NCBI GenBank assembly: GCA_964416755.1
Contig: CAYQFH010000071.1
Location: forward strand, 1-14,033
Direction: 5' to 3'
DNA: 14,033 nucleotides
From: Thiopontia sp964416755
GTDB taxonomy: Bacteria > Pseudomonadota > Gammaproteobacteria > GCF-002020875
This document shows positions 7,001-14,033 of the stretch, piece after piece. Position numbers and translations under genes: made by a program. Below the pieces are notes generated by a model. It was given only the letters and a program-made list of their open reading frames with translations, was not told the origin of the DNA and ran no database searches. Position 1 is the first letter of the stretch, and every line of letters begins with the position of its first letter.

Positions 7001-7861
7001 TTATTCATAGTGGTCGTCACGTGCCTGTTTGGCACGGCTAAACAGCTCCAACAGCGCATCATCCTCTTTGTCACGGATCATCGCCTCAATGCTGTCCAAC
7101 TCCTTGCGGAACTGATCGAGCGTATCCAACAACGGTTTGCGGTTGGCCATCGAGATGTCGCGCCACATGGTTGGATTACTGGAGGCGATGCGGCTGAAGT
7201 CACGGAAACCACCGGCAGCAAAGCGGAAGATCTCACGATGCGCCTCCTGTTTGGCCAACGCATCGACCAGACCATAGGCGAGCAGATGAGGCAGATGGCT
7301 GGTCGCAGCCAACACCTCATCATGGTGCTGCACCCCCATCTCCACAATCTCGGCACCAGCCTGCTCCCACATTGCCCTGACCTTGTTGAGCGCCTCTTCG
7401 TCCCGGTTATCCAACGGGGTCAGAATCACGCGACGTCCCTGATAGAGTTCGGCAAAAGAGGCTGCTGCACCACTCTTCTCGGTACCGGCAATCGGGTGTC
7501 CCGGAATAAAACGGGAGGGGACCGTACCACCAAACACCTGCTGTGCATCCCGTACCACACTCCACTTCACACTACCCACATCGGTAACCACCGCTTCAGG
7601 TTCAAGCTCGCTTTTGATCTCAGCCAAAATCTCTTTGACAGCCCCGAGCGGTACCGCAATAACCACCATGTCGGCACCACGCACCGCCGCTGCGGGTGTA
7701 GTAGCAATCTCGTCAATAATCCCCAGCGCTTGTGCCTGCTGTAGATTCTCCTGCCCACGCCCATACCCCACCACCTGCTCAACCGCATGTGCCGCTTTCA
7801 GTGCGCGCACCAGTGAACCACCAATCAAACCTACACCCAATAGCGCCAGTCTTTGAATCAT
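7001..7861 (-). CDS. tyrA: Prephenate (or arogenate) dehydrogenase
   Basis: TyrA oxidatively decarboxylates prephenate to 4-hydroxyphenylpyruvate (or arogenate to tyrosine) with NAD(P). The 286-residue product has an N-terminal Rossmann loop G9-x-G11-x-x-G14-G (GVGLIGGSL), the catalytic histidine H122 in GHPIAGTEKSG, and a second conserved histidine in the TSHLPHLLAY helix. It lacks a chorismate mutase or C-terminal ACT domain, so it is the simple cyclohexadienyl-dehydrogenase form; cofactor and substrate preference cannot be read from the sequence. I chose ATG at 7859-7861, which overlaps the hisC stop by one base (TGATG) and follows GAGGGGG at good spacing; a GTG at 7862-7864 is a possible alternative. 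In Pseudomonas tyrA and aroA are fused; here they are separate. Confidence 0.95.
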   Translation of the reverse strand: MIQRLALLGVGLIGGSLVRALKAAHAVEQVVGYGRGQENLQQAQALGIIDEIATTPAAAVRGADMVVIAVPLGAVKEILAEIKSELEPEAVVTDVGSVKWSVVRDAQQVFGGTVPSRFIPGHPIAGTEKSGAAASFAELYQGRRVILTPLDNRDEEALNKVRAMWEQAGAEIVEMGVQHHDEVLAATSHLPHLLAYGLVDALAKQEAHREIFRFAAGGFRDFSRIASSNPTMWRDISMANRKPLLDTLDQFRKELDSIEAMIRDKEDDALLELFSRAKQARDDHYE

Positions 7862-8988
7862 CACTGCCCCCTCAAAATCTGTGTCAACACCTGAATCAGG
7901 CGCTCATTCTCAGCAGGCAATCCAATGGAGATGCGCAGATGGTTGGGCATACCATAGTTGGCTACCGGACGGGTAATCACCCCCTGCTGCTCCAGTGCAG
8001 AGAAGATCGGCATCACCGGCTGCCCCAGATCGACCGAAACAAAATTACCCACTGAAGGAATCCACTCCAACCCCAGATGGCGAAAGGCGTGCTCCATCTT
8101 CTGCATCTCGGTATTGTTCAAGGCTACGCCTTGCTGCATGTGCGACTGATCCTCAAGCGCCGCAATGGCTGCGGTCTGCGCCAGCGCATTCACATTGAAG
8201 GGTTGACGCACCCGATTCAGCAGATCAGCCACTCGCTCACTGGAGAGGCCATAGCCAATTCGATATCCAGCCAATCCATACGCCTTGGAGAAGGTGCGGG
8301 TCACAATCAGGTTGGGAAATTGATCCAGCCATTGAGAAGCATCCGGGTAGTCCGCCTCCTCAACAAACTCGATATAGGCCTCATCCACCACCACAACCAC
8401 CTCTTCAGGAATTTCCTGCAGAAAGGTGTAGAGCGCATCGCGCCCGACCCAGGTACCGGTCGGATTGTTGGGGTTGGCAACCCAGACCACGCGAGTATCC
8501 ATATCCGTGCCCACGCGCACAGCAGCTGCCATTGCCTGCAGATCATGCCCCCACTGCTGCGCAGGCACCACAATCAACTCAGCACCGACCGCCATTGAGG
8601 AGAGCGGATAGACCGCAAAGGCGTGCTCGGAGAAGACGGTCGAACGCCCCTCTCCGAGAAAGACTCGAGCGATCAGATCCAGCACATCATTGGAACCATT
8701 GCCCACGGTGATCTGCTGTGGACTACAATCATGATGAACCGCCAACCGTTCACGCAATTCAACCGTTCCCCCATCAGGGTAACGTGCCTGCTCCTCCAGC
8801 TGCGTAGCCACGGCTGCATTCACCTTGGGTGAAGGGCCTAATGGATTCTCATTGGAGGCGAGCTTGATGATCTTCGACTCCTCCAAACCGATCTCGCGTG
8901 CCAGTGTGGAGATCGGTTTACCGGGCTGATAGGGGCTCAACCCCTGCACACCGGTTGCTGCAAACTCCAGCAGATCACATCCCGACAT
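7861..8988 (-). CDS. hisC: Histidinol-phosphate/aromatic aminotransferase (HisC type)
   Basis: This is a fold-type I PLP aminotransferase of the HisC family, 375 residues. The family transaminates imidazole acetol phosphate in histidine synthesis and, in many bacteria, phenylpyruvate and hydroxyphenylpyruvate. Visible: LASNENPLGPSP near 43-54, ANPNNPTG at 171-178, D202 in VDEAYIEF, and the PLP lysine K235 in TFSKAYGLAGYRIGYG. Its place between pheA and tyrA suggests that its main work is the last step of Phe and Tyr synthesis (hisC2-type, as in Pseudomonas); that role is inference from context. Start ATG 8986-8988 overlaps the pheA stop by one base (TGATG), with AAGGCGA eight bases upstream. 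Confidence 0.94.
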   Translation of the reverse strand: MSGCDLLEFAATGVQGLSPYQPGKPISTLAREIGLEESKIIKLASNENPLGPSPKVNAAVATQLEEQARYPDGGTVELRERLAVHHDCSPQQITVGNGSNDVLDLIARVFLGEGRSTVFSEHAFAVYPLSSMAVGAELIVVPAQQWGHDLQAMAAAVRVGTDMDTRVVWVANPNNPTGTWVGRDALYTFLQEIPEEVVVVVDEAYIEFVEEADYPDASQWLDQFPNLIVTRTFSKAYGLAGYRIGYGLSSERVADLLNRVRQPFNVNALAQTAAIAALEDQSHMQQGVALNNTEMQKMEHAFRHLGLEWIPSVGNFVSVDLGQPVMPIFSALEQQGVITRPVANYGMPNHLRISIGLPAENERLIQVLTQILRGQ

Positions 8989-10082
8989 CAGAGAATCGCC
9001 TTGGGATAGGAGCCCAGCACACGGAACATGGTCGCCCCGGATTCCAGTGCAGCCAGTGCACGTCTCACATTGTCATCCTCGGCATGGCCATCAATATCGA
9101 CAAAGAAGAGATAGTCCCAATTCCCTCTGCGAGAGGGACGTGATTCGATCCGGCTCATTGAGACGCCATTCTCCGAGAAGGGGGAAAGCAGCTCATACAG
9201 TGCACCAGGACGATTGTGGGTAGAGATCAGCAGCGAGGTCTTGTCCTTGCCACTGGCCGCCGGAGACTGTTTACCGATCACCAGGAAACGGGTGGTGTTA
9301 TCCGGCTCATCCTCAATATTGCGAGTCAAAATCTGCAGTTGATAGATCTCTGCCGCCACTTCACCTGCGATGGCGGCCGCACCCAGCTCTCTGGAGGCGA
9401 TACGTGCCGCCTCTGCATTGCTGGCGACAGTAATCTGGTCGACACCGACCATATGCTCATCCAGCCAGTCACGACACTGTGCCAACGACTGTTGGTGGGA
9501 GTAGATGCGCTTCACCGCAGCAAGATCCGACTCCTGACTCATCAGGTTATGGTGAATACGCAGCTCCACCTCTCCATTGATCCGCAACGGAGAGTTGATA
9601 AACATATCCAGTGTATGGCTGATCACCCCTTCGGTGGAGTTCTCCACCGGCACCACACCGTAGTGGGCCTGTCCCGCCTCCACCTCATGGAAGACTGCTG
9701 GGATCGAGGTCATCGGAAGTGTGTTGACCGAGTGGCCAAACTGCTTCAGTGCTGCCGCCTGGGTAAAGGTCCCCTCCGGACCGAGGAAGGCGATCTTCAT
9801 CGGCTCCTCCAGCGCCAGACAGGCCGACATCACTTCGCGGAAGAGCCGCGCCATCTCCTCGTCACCGAGTGGCCCCTGGTTGCGCTCCATTACTCTGGTC
9901 AGCACCTGTGCTTCTCGCTCTGGACGATAGAACTCCACCATCTCATCCGCCCCGGCCGCAGCCAACTTGGTCTCTGCCACCTCTTGCGCCAGCGCGGCAC
10001 GCTGACTGATCAGCTGCTGAATCTGCTCATCCAGCTGGTCAATCTCCTCGCGAATTTGGCTTAATCGATTCTCTCCAGACAT
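8988..10082 (-). CDS. pheA: Bifunctional chorismate mutase/prephenate dehydratase
   Basis: PheA converts chorismate to prephenate and then to phenylpyruvate, the committed route to phenylalanine. The 364-residue product has an AroQ chorismate mutase helix bundle (1-90, starting LSQIREEIDQLDEQI), a prephenate dehydratase domain (about 95-270, with GPEGTFT, VPVENSTEGVI and the catalytic TRF at 264-266) and a C-terminal ACT domain (about 282-360, GAL at 303-305 and ESRP at 313-316, the phenylalanine-binding motifs), so feedback inhibition by Phe is expected. The ATG at 10080-10082 has only a weak ribosome binding site (GAGG 12 bases away, GGGCGG adjacent). It follows a strong terminator, leaving only about 38 bases for a promoter; no convincing -35/-10 pair is seen there and no leader peptide is visible. 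Confidence 0.96.
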   Translation of the reverse strand: MSGENRLSQIREEIDQLDEQIQQLISQRAALAQEVAETKLAAAGADEMVEFYRPEREAQVLTRVMERNQGPLGDEEMARLFREVMSACLALEEPMKIAFLGPEGTFTQAAALKQFGHSVNTLPMTSIPAVFHEVEAGQAHYGVVPVENSTEGVISHTLDMFINSPLRINGEVELRIHHNLMSQESDLAAVKRIYSHQQSLAQCRDWLDEHMVGVDQITVASNAEAARIASRELGAAAIAGEVAAEIYQLQILTRNIEDEPDNTTRFLVIGKQSPAASGKDKTSLLISTHNRPGALYELLSPFSENGVSMSRIESRPSRRGNWDYLFFVDIDGHAEDDNVRRALAALESGATMFRVLGSYPKAIL

Positions 10083-10120
10083 CCGCCCAGTTTACCTCAA
10101 ACCCCTGCTGTTGCTCCATC

Positions 10121-10150
10121 AAAAAAGCCCCTCCAGATCTGGAGAGGCTT
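10121..10150 (-). terminator. Rho-independent terminator after serA
   Basis: On the - strand, 20 bases past the serA stop, a GC-rich hairpin forms around the perfect 14-base palindrome CTCCAGATCTGGAG (10131-10144). It is extended by four further pairs with one mismatch and is followed at once by TTTTTT (10126-10121). It is a textbook intrinsic terminator. It separates serA from pheA, so pheA needs its own promoter or read-through. Confidence 0.92.
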
Positions 10151-10170
10151 TCTGCTTCAATCAAAATGGA

Positions 10171-11334
10171 TCAGACCACCCGGACCGAGAGCACCCCCTC
10201 AATCGCCTGGATCTTCTCGACCACATCCTCACTCACCTCCCCCTCGACATCGAGCAGGTTGTAGGCAATCTCATCACGAGACTTGTTCATCATGTCACCA
10301 ATATTGATCCCGGCATCCGCCAACAGCGAGGTGATCTGCCCCACCATATTGGGCACATTGGAGTTGGCGACACAGATGCGGGAACCGGCAGTGCGTGGCA
10401 TCCGCATCTCCGGGAAGTTGACCGAGTTGAGAATATTGCCGTTTTCAAGATAGTCCTTGACCTGATCCGCCACCATGATGGCGCAGTTGTCCTCGGCCTC
10501 GGCTGTGGATGCCCCCAGATGCGGCAGACAGACCACCTTGGGGTGGTTCTTGTTCTCATTGGTCGGAAAATCGTTGATGTAGGCGTAGAGCTTGCCAGAA
10601 TCGAGCGCTTCCAATACTGCAGTATCATCGACAATACCACCACGGGCAAAGTTCATGATCACCGCATTGTCCTTCATGATCTGCAAGCGCTCCGCGTTGA
10701 TCATGTTGCGAGTGGCATCGATCAATGGCACATGGAAGGTGACATAGTCCGCCGCCTCCAGCAACTCCTCCACACTGTGGGCACGGGTCGCCTCGGAAGA
10801 GAGGTTCCAGGCACTCTGGATGGTCATGGTGGGATCGTAGCCGATCACCTTCATTCCCAACGAAACCGCCGCATTGGCAATCTGCACACCGATTGCACCA
10901 AGCCCCACCACACCAAGGGTACGGCCTGGCAGTTCGAAGCCAACATACTTCTTCTTGCCCGCTTCAACATCCTTGGCGATCATTCCATCATCCCCTTCGA
11001 GATTACGGGCATAGTCCCACGCCTGCGCAATATTACGGCTCGCCATCAACATGCTGGCGATCACCAACTCCTTGACTGCATTGGCGTTGGCACCGGGCGC
11101 ATTGAAGACCGGAATACCCCTTTCGGTCATTCTGTCGATGGGGATATTGTTGACCCCGGCACCGGCACGACCGACCGCCTTCAATGTCTCCGGGATCTCC
11201 ATATCGTGCATCTTGAAGGAGCGCAGCAGAATCGCATCCGGGTGCTGTATCTCAGAGGCAACCTCATAGTTATCGCGTGGCAACCGATCCAGACCGACCG
11301 GTGAGATATTGTTGAGTGTAAGAATTTTATTCAT
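10171..11334 (-). CDS. serA: D-3-phosphoglycerate dehydrogenase, short form with ACT domain
   Basis: SerA oxidises 3-phosphoglycerate to 3-phosphohydroxypyruvate, the first step of serine synthesis; SerC, encoded just upstream, takes the next step. The 387-residue product has GRAGAGVNNI, the NAD-binding G144-L-G-A-I-G149, the catalytic triad R231 (NFARGGIVDD), E260 and H282 (LPHLGAST), and a single C-terminal ACT domain from about residue 318 that may bind serine. It is shorter than the E. coli enzyme (410) and resembles the compact form with a divergent substrate domain; 2-hydroxyacid dehydrogenases are a related alternative, but the ACT domain and serC neighbour favour SerA. The ATG at 11332-11334 follows GGGAGG at seven bases; an upstream extension of 24 residues runs into a repeat and is rejected. 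Confidence 0.93.
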   Translation of the reverse strand: MNKILTLNNISPVGLDRLPRDNYEVASEIQHPDAILLRSFKMHDMEIPETLKAVGRAGAGVNNIPIDRMTERGIPVFNAPGANANAVKELVIASMLMASRNIAQAWDYARNLEGDDGMIAKDVEAGKKKYVGFELPGRTLGVVGLGAIGVQIANAAVSLGMKVIGYDPTMTIQSAWNLSSEATRAHSVEELLEAADYVTFHVPLIDATRNMINAERLQIMKDNAVIMNFARGGIVDDTAVLEALDSGKLYAYINDFPTNENKNHPKVVCLPHLGASTAEAEDNCAIMVADQVKDYLENGNILNSVNFPEMRMPRTAGSRICVANSNVPNMVGQITSLLADAGINIGDMMNKSRDEIAYNLLDVEGEVSEDVVEKIQAIEGVLSVRVV

Positions 11335-11363
11335 TGATGACCTCCCATCATTATTGATTTCCA

Positions 11364-11450
11364 ACCACAGAGGCACGAAAACACAGAGAATTGAAACACC
11401 TGCCAAGGAGCCTCATTGGGCGGTTCTCTGCGTCTCTGTGCCTCTGAGGT
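11364..11450. repeat. Inverted repeat of 8-bp CTCTGYG units between serC and serA
   Basis: The arms at 11364-11390 and 11424-11450 are inverted copies matching at 22 of 27 positions, separated by a 33-base spacer. Each arm is a three-unit run of an 8-base motif. The right arm reads TCTCTGCG, TCTCTGTG, CCTCTGAG from 11425; the left arm on the opposite strand reads TCTCTGTG, TTTTCGTG, CCTCTGTG. It fills most of the 126-base serC-serA space and ends 10 bases before the serC stop. It shares the 10-mers GTTCTCTGCG and TGCGTCTCTG with the element at 1014-1160. On the - strand it could form a large RNA hairpin at the serC 3' end, but no T run follows. Confidence 0.75.
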
Positions 11451-11460
11451 AAAGCAGTTT

Positions 11461-12543
11461 CTATCCGTTCTCTTTCTCGAACACTTTCATGTAGTCGACC
11501 AATGCATCAACACCCTCTTCCGGCATCGCATTATAGATGCTGGCACGCATGCCACCGACCGAGCGGTGCCCCTTCAAGGTCACCAGACCACGCTCTGCAG
11601 CGCCAGTGAGGAACGCACCATCCAACTCGGCATTGGCCAACGTAAAGGGTACGTTCATCCAGGAGCGTCCATTCTTCACCACAGGATTGCCATAGAAGTC
11701 AGAGCTGTCGATCAGATCATAGATCTTGTTGGCCTTGCGTTGGTTGATCTCTCCCATCTTCTCCAGACCGCCCTGTTCCTTGATCCACTCAAACACCAGA
11801 CCCGCCATATACCAGCTGTAGGTGGGCGGAGTGTTATACATGGAATCATTATTGGCATGGGTCTCATAGTTGAACATGGTCGGGGTACCGGCGATCACCT
11901 CACCAATCAGGTCCTCACGCACGATCACAATGGTCAGCCCGGCCGGACCGATATTCTTCTGCGCCCCCGCATAGATCACACCATACTTCGAGACATCCAT
12001 CGGACGCGAAAGAATAGTGGAGGACATGTCTGCCACCAGCGGTACTCCGCCAGTCTCTGGCACGTAGTCAAACTCCACGCCACCAATGGTCTCATTGGGG
12101 GTGTAGTGGAGATACGCCGCACCTGGATTCAGCTTGAGCGATTCCTGGGCAGGTACCTCACAGAATCCACCCTCCGAGGTATCGGCTGCCACATTGACCT
12201 CGCAGTAACGCTTGGCCTCGGCAATCGCCTTCTTCGACCACATTCCGGTATTGAGATAGTCAGCCGTACCCCTGCCACGCAGCAGGTTCATCGGCACCAT
12301 CGCAAACTGGCTGGAGGCCCCACCCTGCACAAACAGCACCTTGTAGTTGTCAGGAATCCCCATCACCTCACGCAGGTTGGCCTCTGCATTTTGAGCAATC
12401 GACATGTAGTCCTTGCCACGGTGGCTCATCTCCATCACCGACATACCAGAGTCTCCCCACTCCACCATCTCCTGCTGTGCACGTTCAATCACTGCAGTCG
12501 GCAGCATCGCCGGCCCTGCACTAAAATTGTAGCTTCTTGCCAT
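11461..12543 (-). CDS. serC: Phosphoserine aminotransferase
   Basis: SerC transfers the amino group of glutamate to 3-phosphohydroxypyruvate, giving phosphoserine, and also acts on the 4-carbon analogue in pyridoxal phosphate synthesis. The 360-residue product (362 in E. coli) starts MARSYNFSAGPAMLP, the family hallmark, with FVQGGASSQFAMVP near 71-84 and the PLP lysine K196 in YAGAQKNIGPAG. Its C terminus carries the conserved GHRSVGGMRASIYNAMP. The ATG at 12541-12543 is preceded by AGAGGA about nine bases upstream. It lies downstream of gyrA behind a terminator, so it probably has its own promoter in the roughly 40 bases between; a TTGGTT hexamer 17 bases ahead of TAAATA is only a weak candidate. 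gyrA-serC is a conserved neighbour pair. Confidence 0.97.
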   Translation of the reverse strand: MARSYNFSAGPAMLPTAVIERAQQEMVEWGDSGMSVMEMSHRGKDYMSIAQNAEANLREVMGIPDNYKVLFVQGGASSQFAMVPMNLLRGRGTADYLNTGMWSKKAIAEAKRYCEVNVAADTSEGGFCEVPAQESLKLNPGAAYLHYTPNETIGGVEFDYVPETGGVPLVADMSSTILSRPMDVSKYGVIYAGAQKNIGPAGLTIVIVREDLIGEVIAGTPTMFNYETHANNDSMYNTPPTYSWYMAGLVFEWIKEQGGLEKMGEINQRKANKIYDLIDSSDFYGNPVVKNGRSWMNVPFTLANAELDGAFLTGAAERGLVTLKGHRSVGGMRASIYNAMPEEGVDALVDYMKVFEKENG

Positions 12544-12579
12544 ACTCTTCTATCCTCTATTTACACATACATGATTTCA

Positions 12580-12613
12580 AAACCAAAAACGCCAAGCACA
12601 AGTCTTGGCGTTT
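12580..12613 (-). terminator. Rho-independent terminator after gyrA
   Basis: A perfect 10-bp stem pairs AAACGCCAAG (12587-12596) with CTTGGCGTTT (12604-12613) around a 7-base loop. Read on the - strand it starts 13 bases past the gyrA stop and runs into TTTTTGGTTTT. Stem, loop size and T tract all fit an intrinsic terminator that ends the gyrA transcript before serC. Confidence 0.92.
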
Positions 12614-12626
12614 CCAGTGAGATCCA

Positions 12627-14033
12627 TTACTCAGAATCGGATACGTCATCCTCATCTTCAGGTGAGTCGCTCTCCTCGACCCGCTCAATACCCACCAGCT
12701 TCTCTCCCTCGCTGAGTCGAATCAGGGTCACGCCCTGCGTATTGCGTGAGGAGATGGAGACCTCATCAACGCGGGTACGCACCAGCGTGCCCCCATCGGA
12801 GATCATCATGATCTCTTCACCTTCATCTACCTGCACTGCACCGACCACAGCACCATTACGCTCTGAGGTCTGGATGGAAATCACCCCCTTGGTACCACGC
12901 CCCTTGGTCGGATACTCTTCCAGCGAGGTGCGTTTACCATAGCCATTCTCGGTAGCACTGAGGATATGACTCTTCTCGGGCACCAGCAACGAGATAATAT
13001 GCTCACCCGTTGCCAACTCCATCCCTTTGACGCCACGTGCAGTACGGCCCATTGCACGCACGGTTGATTCGTTAAAGCGCACCGCCTTGCCGCCGCTGGC
13101 AAAGAGCATAATGTCACGATTGCCATCGGTCAGCTCCACACCAACCAGCTCATCCTCATTGCGCAGTTCAACAGCGATAATGCCAGCGGTTCGCGGACGG
13201 GAGAAGTCAACCAGCGAGGTCTTCTTGACGATACCACTGGTGGTAGCCATAAAGACAAACTGATCCTCAGCATACTCCTGTACCGGGAGGAATGCAGTGA
13301 TACGCTCTCCCTCCTCCAGCGGCAACAGATTGTTGATTGGTCGCCCGCGTGCAGTACGACCCGCCTGCGGGAACTGGTAGACCTTGAGCCAATAGAGTCG
13401 TCCACGGGTCGAGAAGCAGAGAATGGTATCGTGGCTGTTGGCCACGATCAGCTTCTCGATAAAATCTTCATCCTTGGTCGTCGCAGCGCTCTTGCCGCGG
13501 CCACCACGACGCTGGGCACGATAGTCGGCCACCGGCTGCGCCTTGACGTAACCTCCGTTGGAGAGGGTGACCACCATATCCTCTTCACTGATCAGATCTT
13601 CCAGCGTCAGATCCGCCTCACTCTGGGTGATCTCGGTCTTGCGCTCATCGCCATACTTCTCGCGCATCTCCACCAGCTCCTCGCGGATCACCTCCATCAG
13701 CCGATCTGGATCACGCAGAATCTTCAGCAGCTCGGTAATCTTGTCGAGTAGCGCCTTGTACTCTTCCAGGATCTTGTCCTTCTCCAACCCGGTCAAGCGG
13801 TGCAACTTGAGATCTAGGATCGCCTGCGCCTGTACCGGGGAAAGGTGATACTCACCCTCCAGCAGACCATAACCTGGCTGCAGATTCTCCGGACGGGTAT
13901 CGGCAGCATCGCCACGATCCAGCATATCGACCACAATACCGGGGGGCCACCCCTGCGCCATCAACTTCACCTTGGCCTCAGCTGGATTGGCAGAGGCCTT
14001 GATCAGTGCAATGATGGGATCAATATTGGTCAA
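12627..14033 (-). CDS. gyrA: DNA gyrase subunit A, C-terminal part (5' end outside window)
   Basis: GyrA is the DNA breakage-reunion subunit of gyrase, which introduces negative supercoils. The last 468 residues are visible; the frame is open at the right edge, where the first codon (TTG at 14031-14033) is internal, not a start. They hold the end of the tower/coiled-coil region (NIDPIIALIK, then EEYKALLDKITELLKILRDP), the DNA gate exit (LTLEDLISEEDMVVTLSNGGYVK), the GyrA box QRRGGRG (13494-13514) that distinguishes gyrase from ParC, and the C-terminal beta-pinwheel with repeated GRxxxxK-like blades (TARGRPINNLLPL, TARGVKGMEL, TKGRGTKGVI). The tail is acidic (SPEDEDDVSDSE). The catalytic tyrosine and quinolone region are outside the window. 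The stop TAA is followed by a terminator. Confidence 0.97.
   Translation of the reverse strand: MTNIDPIIALIKASANPAEAKVKLMAQGWPPGIVVDMLDRGDAADTRPENLQPGYGLLEGEYHLSPVQAQAILDLKLHRLTGLEKDKILEEYKALLDKITELLKILRDPDRLMEVIREELVEMREKYGDERKTEITQSEADLTLEDLISEEDMVVTLSNGGYVKAQPVADYRAQRRGGRGKSAATTKDEDFIEKLIVANSHDTILCFSTRGRLYWLKVYQFPQAGRTARGRPINNLLPLEEGERITAFLPVQEYAEDQFVFMATTSGIVKKTSLVDFSRPRTAGIIAVELRNEDELVGVELTDGNRDIMLFASGGKAVRFNESTVRAMGRTARGVKGMELATGEHIISLLVPEKSHILSATENGYGKRTSLEEYPTKGRGTKGVISIQTSERNGAVVGAVQVDEGEEIMMISDGGTLVRTRVDEVSISSRNTQGVTLIRLSEGEKLVGIERVEESDSPEDEDDVSDSE

Noticed and set aside
9216..10064. 282-codon open frame on the + strand
   Set aside because: It is antisense to pheA, whose identity is certain from motifs along its whole length.
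8988..10120. Phe leader peptide and attenuator upstream of pheA
   Set aside because: No short frame rich in phenylalanine codons is found in the 88 bases between serA and pheA, and the hairpin there is placed as the serA terminator.
10111..11304. 397-codon open frame on the + strand
   Set aside because: It is fully antisense to serA, its start lies next to the serA terminator, and the composition is typical of a shadow frame.
12543..12586. sigma70 promoter for serC
   Set aside because: The best pair (TTGGTT, 17 bases, TAAATA) matches the consensus poorly and overlaps the terminator T tract; not strong enough to annotate.
11416..12942. 508-codon open frame on the + strand
   Set aside because: It lies antisense across serC, the gyrA terminator and the end of gyrA. 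The translation is rich in H, R, T and S with no recognisable domain, as expected from the complement of conserved genes.

Overview
The window is about 14 kb of ordinary chromosomal core sequence from a gammaproteobacterium. The gene order gyrA - serC - pheA - hisC - tyrA - aroA - cmk - rpsA - ihfB - lapA - lapB is the conserved gammaproteobacterial supraoperon, and the proteins read as gammaproteobacterial (LapA/LapB pair, IHF beta, fused chorismate mutase/prephenate dehydratase PheA). The tyrA and aroA genes are separate, unlike the fused gene of Pseudomonas. A free-living or symbiotic member of an environmental lineage (Chromatiales/Thiotrichales-like) is plausible, but I cannot name the genus. 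A run of exactly 100 N at 4886-4985 shows that this is a draft scaffold.

Layout. On the + strand at the left edge are the 3' end of purB (adenylosuccinate lyase) and, three bases later, pyrF (OMP decarboxylase). All other genes are on the - strand. Read in their own direction, from high to low coordinates, they are: gyrA (3' part), a strong terminator, serC, an 8-bp-periodic inverted repeat, serA, a second strong terminator, then the tightly packed pheA-hisC-tyrA-aroA-cmk block (overlaps of 1 to 4 bases, one gap of 51), the assembly gap, rpsA, a 93-bp palindrome, ihfB, lapA and lapB. lapB converges on pyrF across a short region that carries a second copy of the 8-bp-periodic inverted repeat.

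How the genes work together. serC and serA supply serine (and SerC also pyridoxal phosphate precursors). pheA, hisC, tyrA and aroA make chorismate, prephenate, phenylalanine and tyrosine. cmk and rpsA link CMP phosphorylation to ribosomal protein S1. ihfB gives the beta subunit of the DNA-bending factor IHF, and lapA/lapB control LPS synthesis through LpxC turnover. purB and pyrF are purine and pyrimidine nucleotide biosynthesis genes that appear cotranscribed.

I saw no new multi-gene system. The least explained content is between genes: two related inverted arrays of an 8-base unit (consensus about YCTCTGYG), a long imperfect palindrome between rpsA and ihfB, and local departures from the usual gene order (serA between serC and pheA; pyrF joined to purB and facing lapB).
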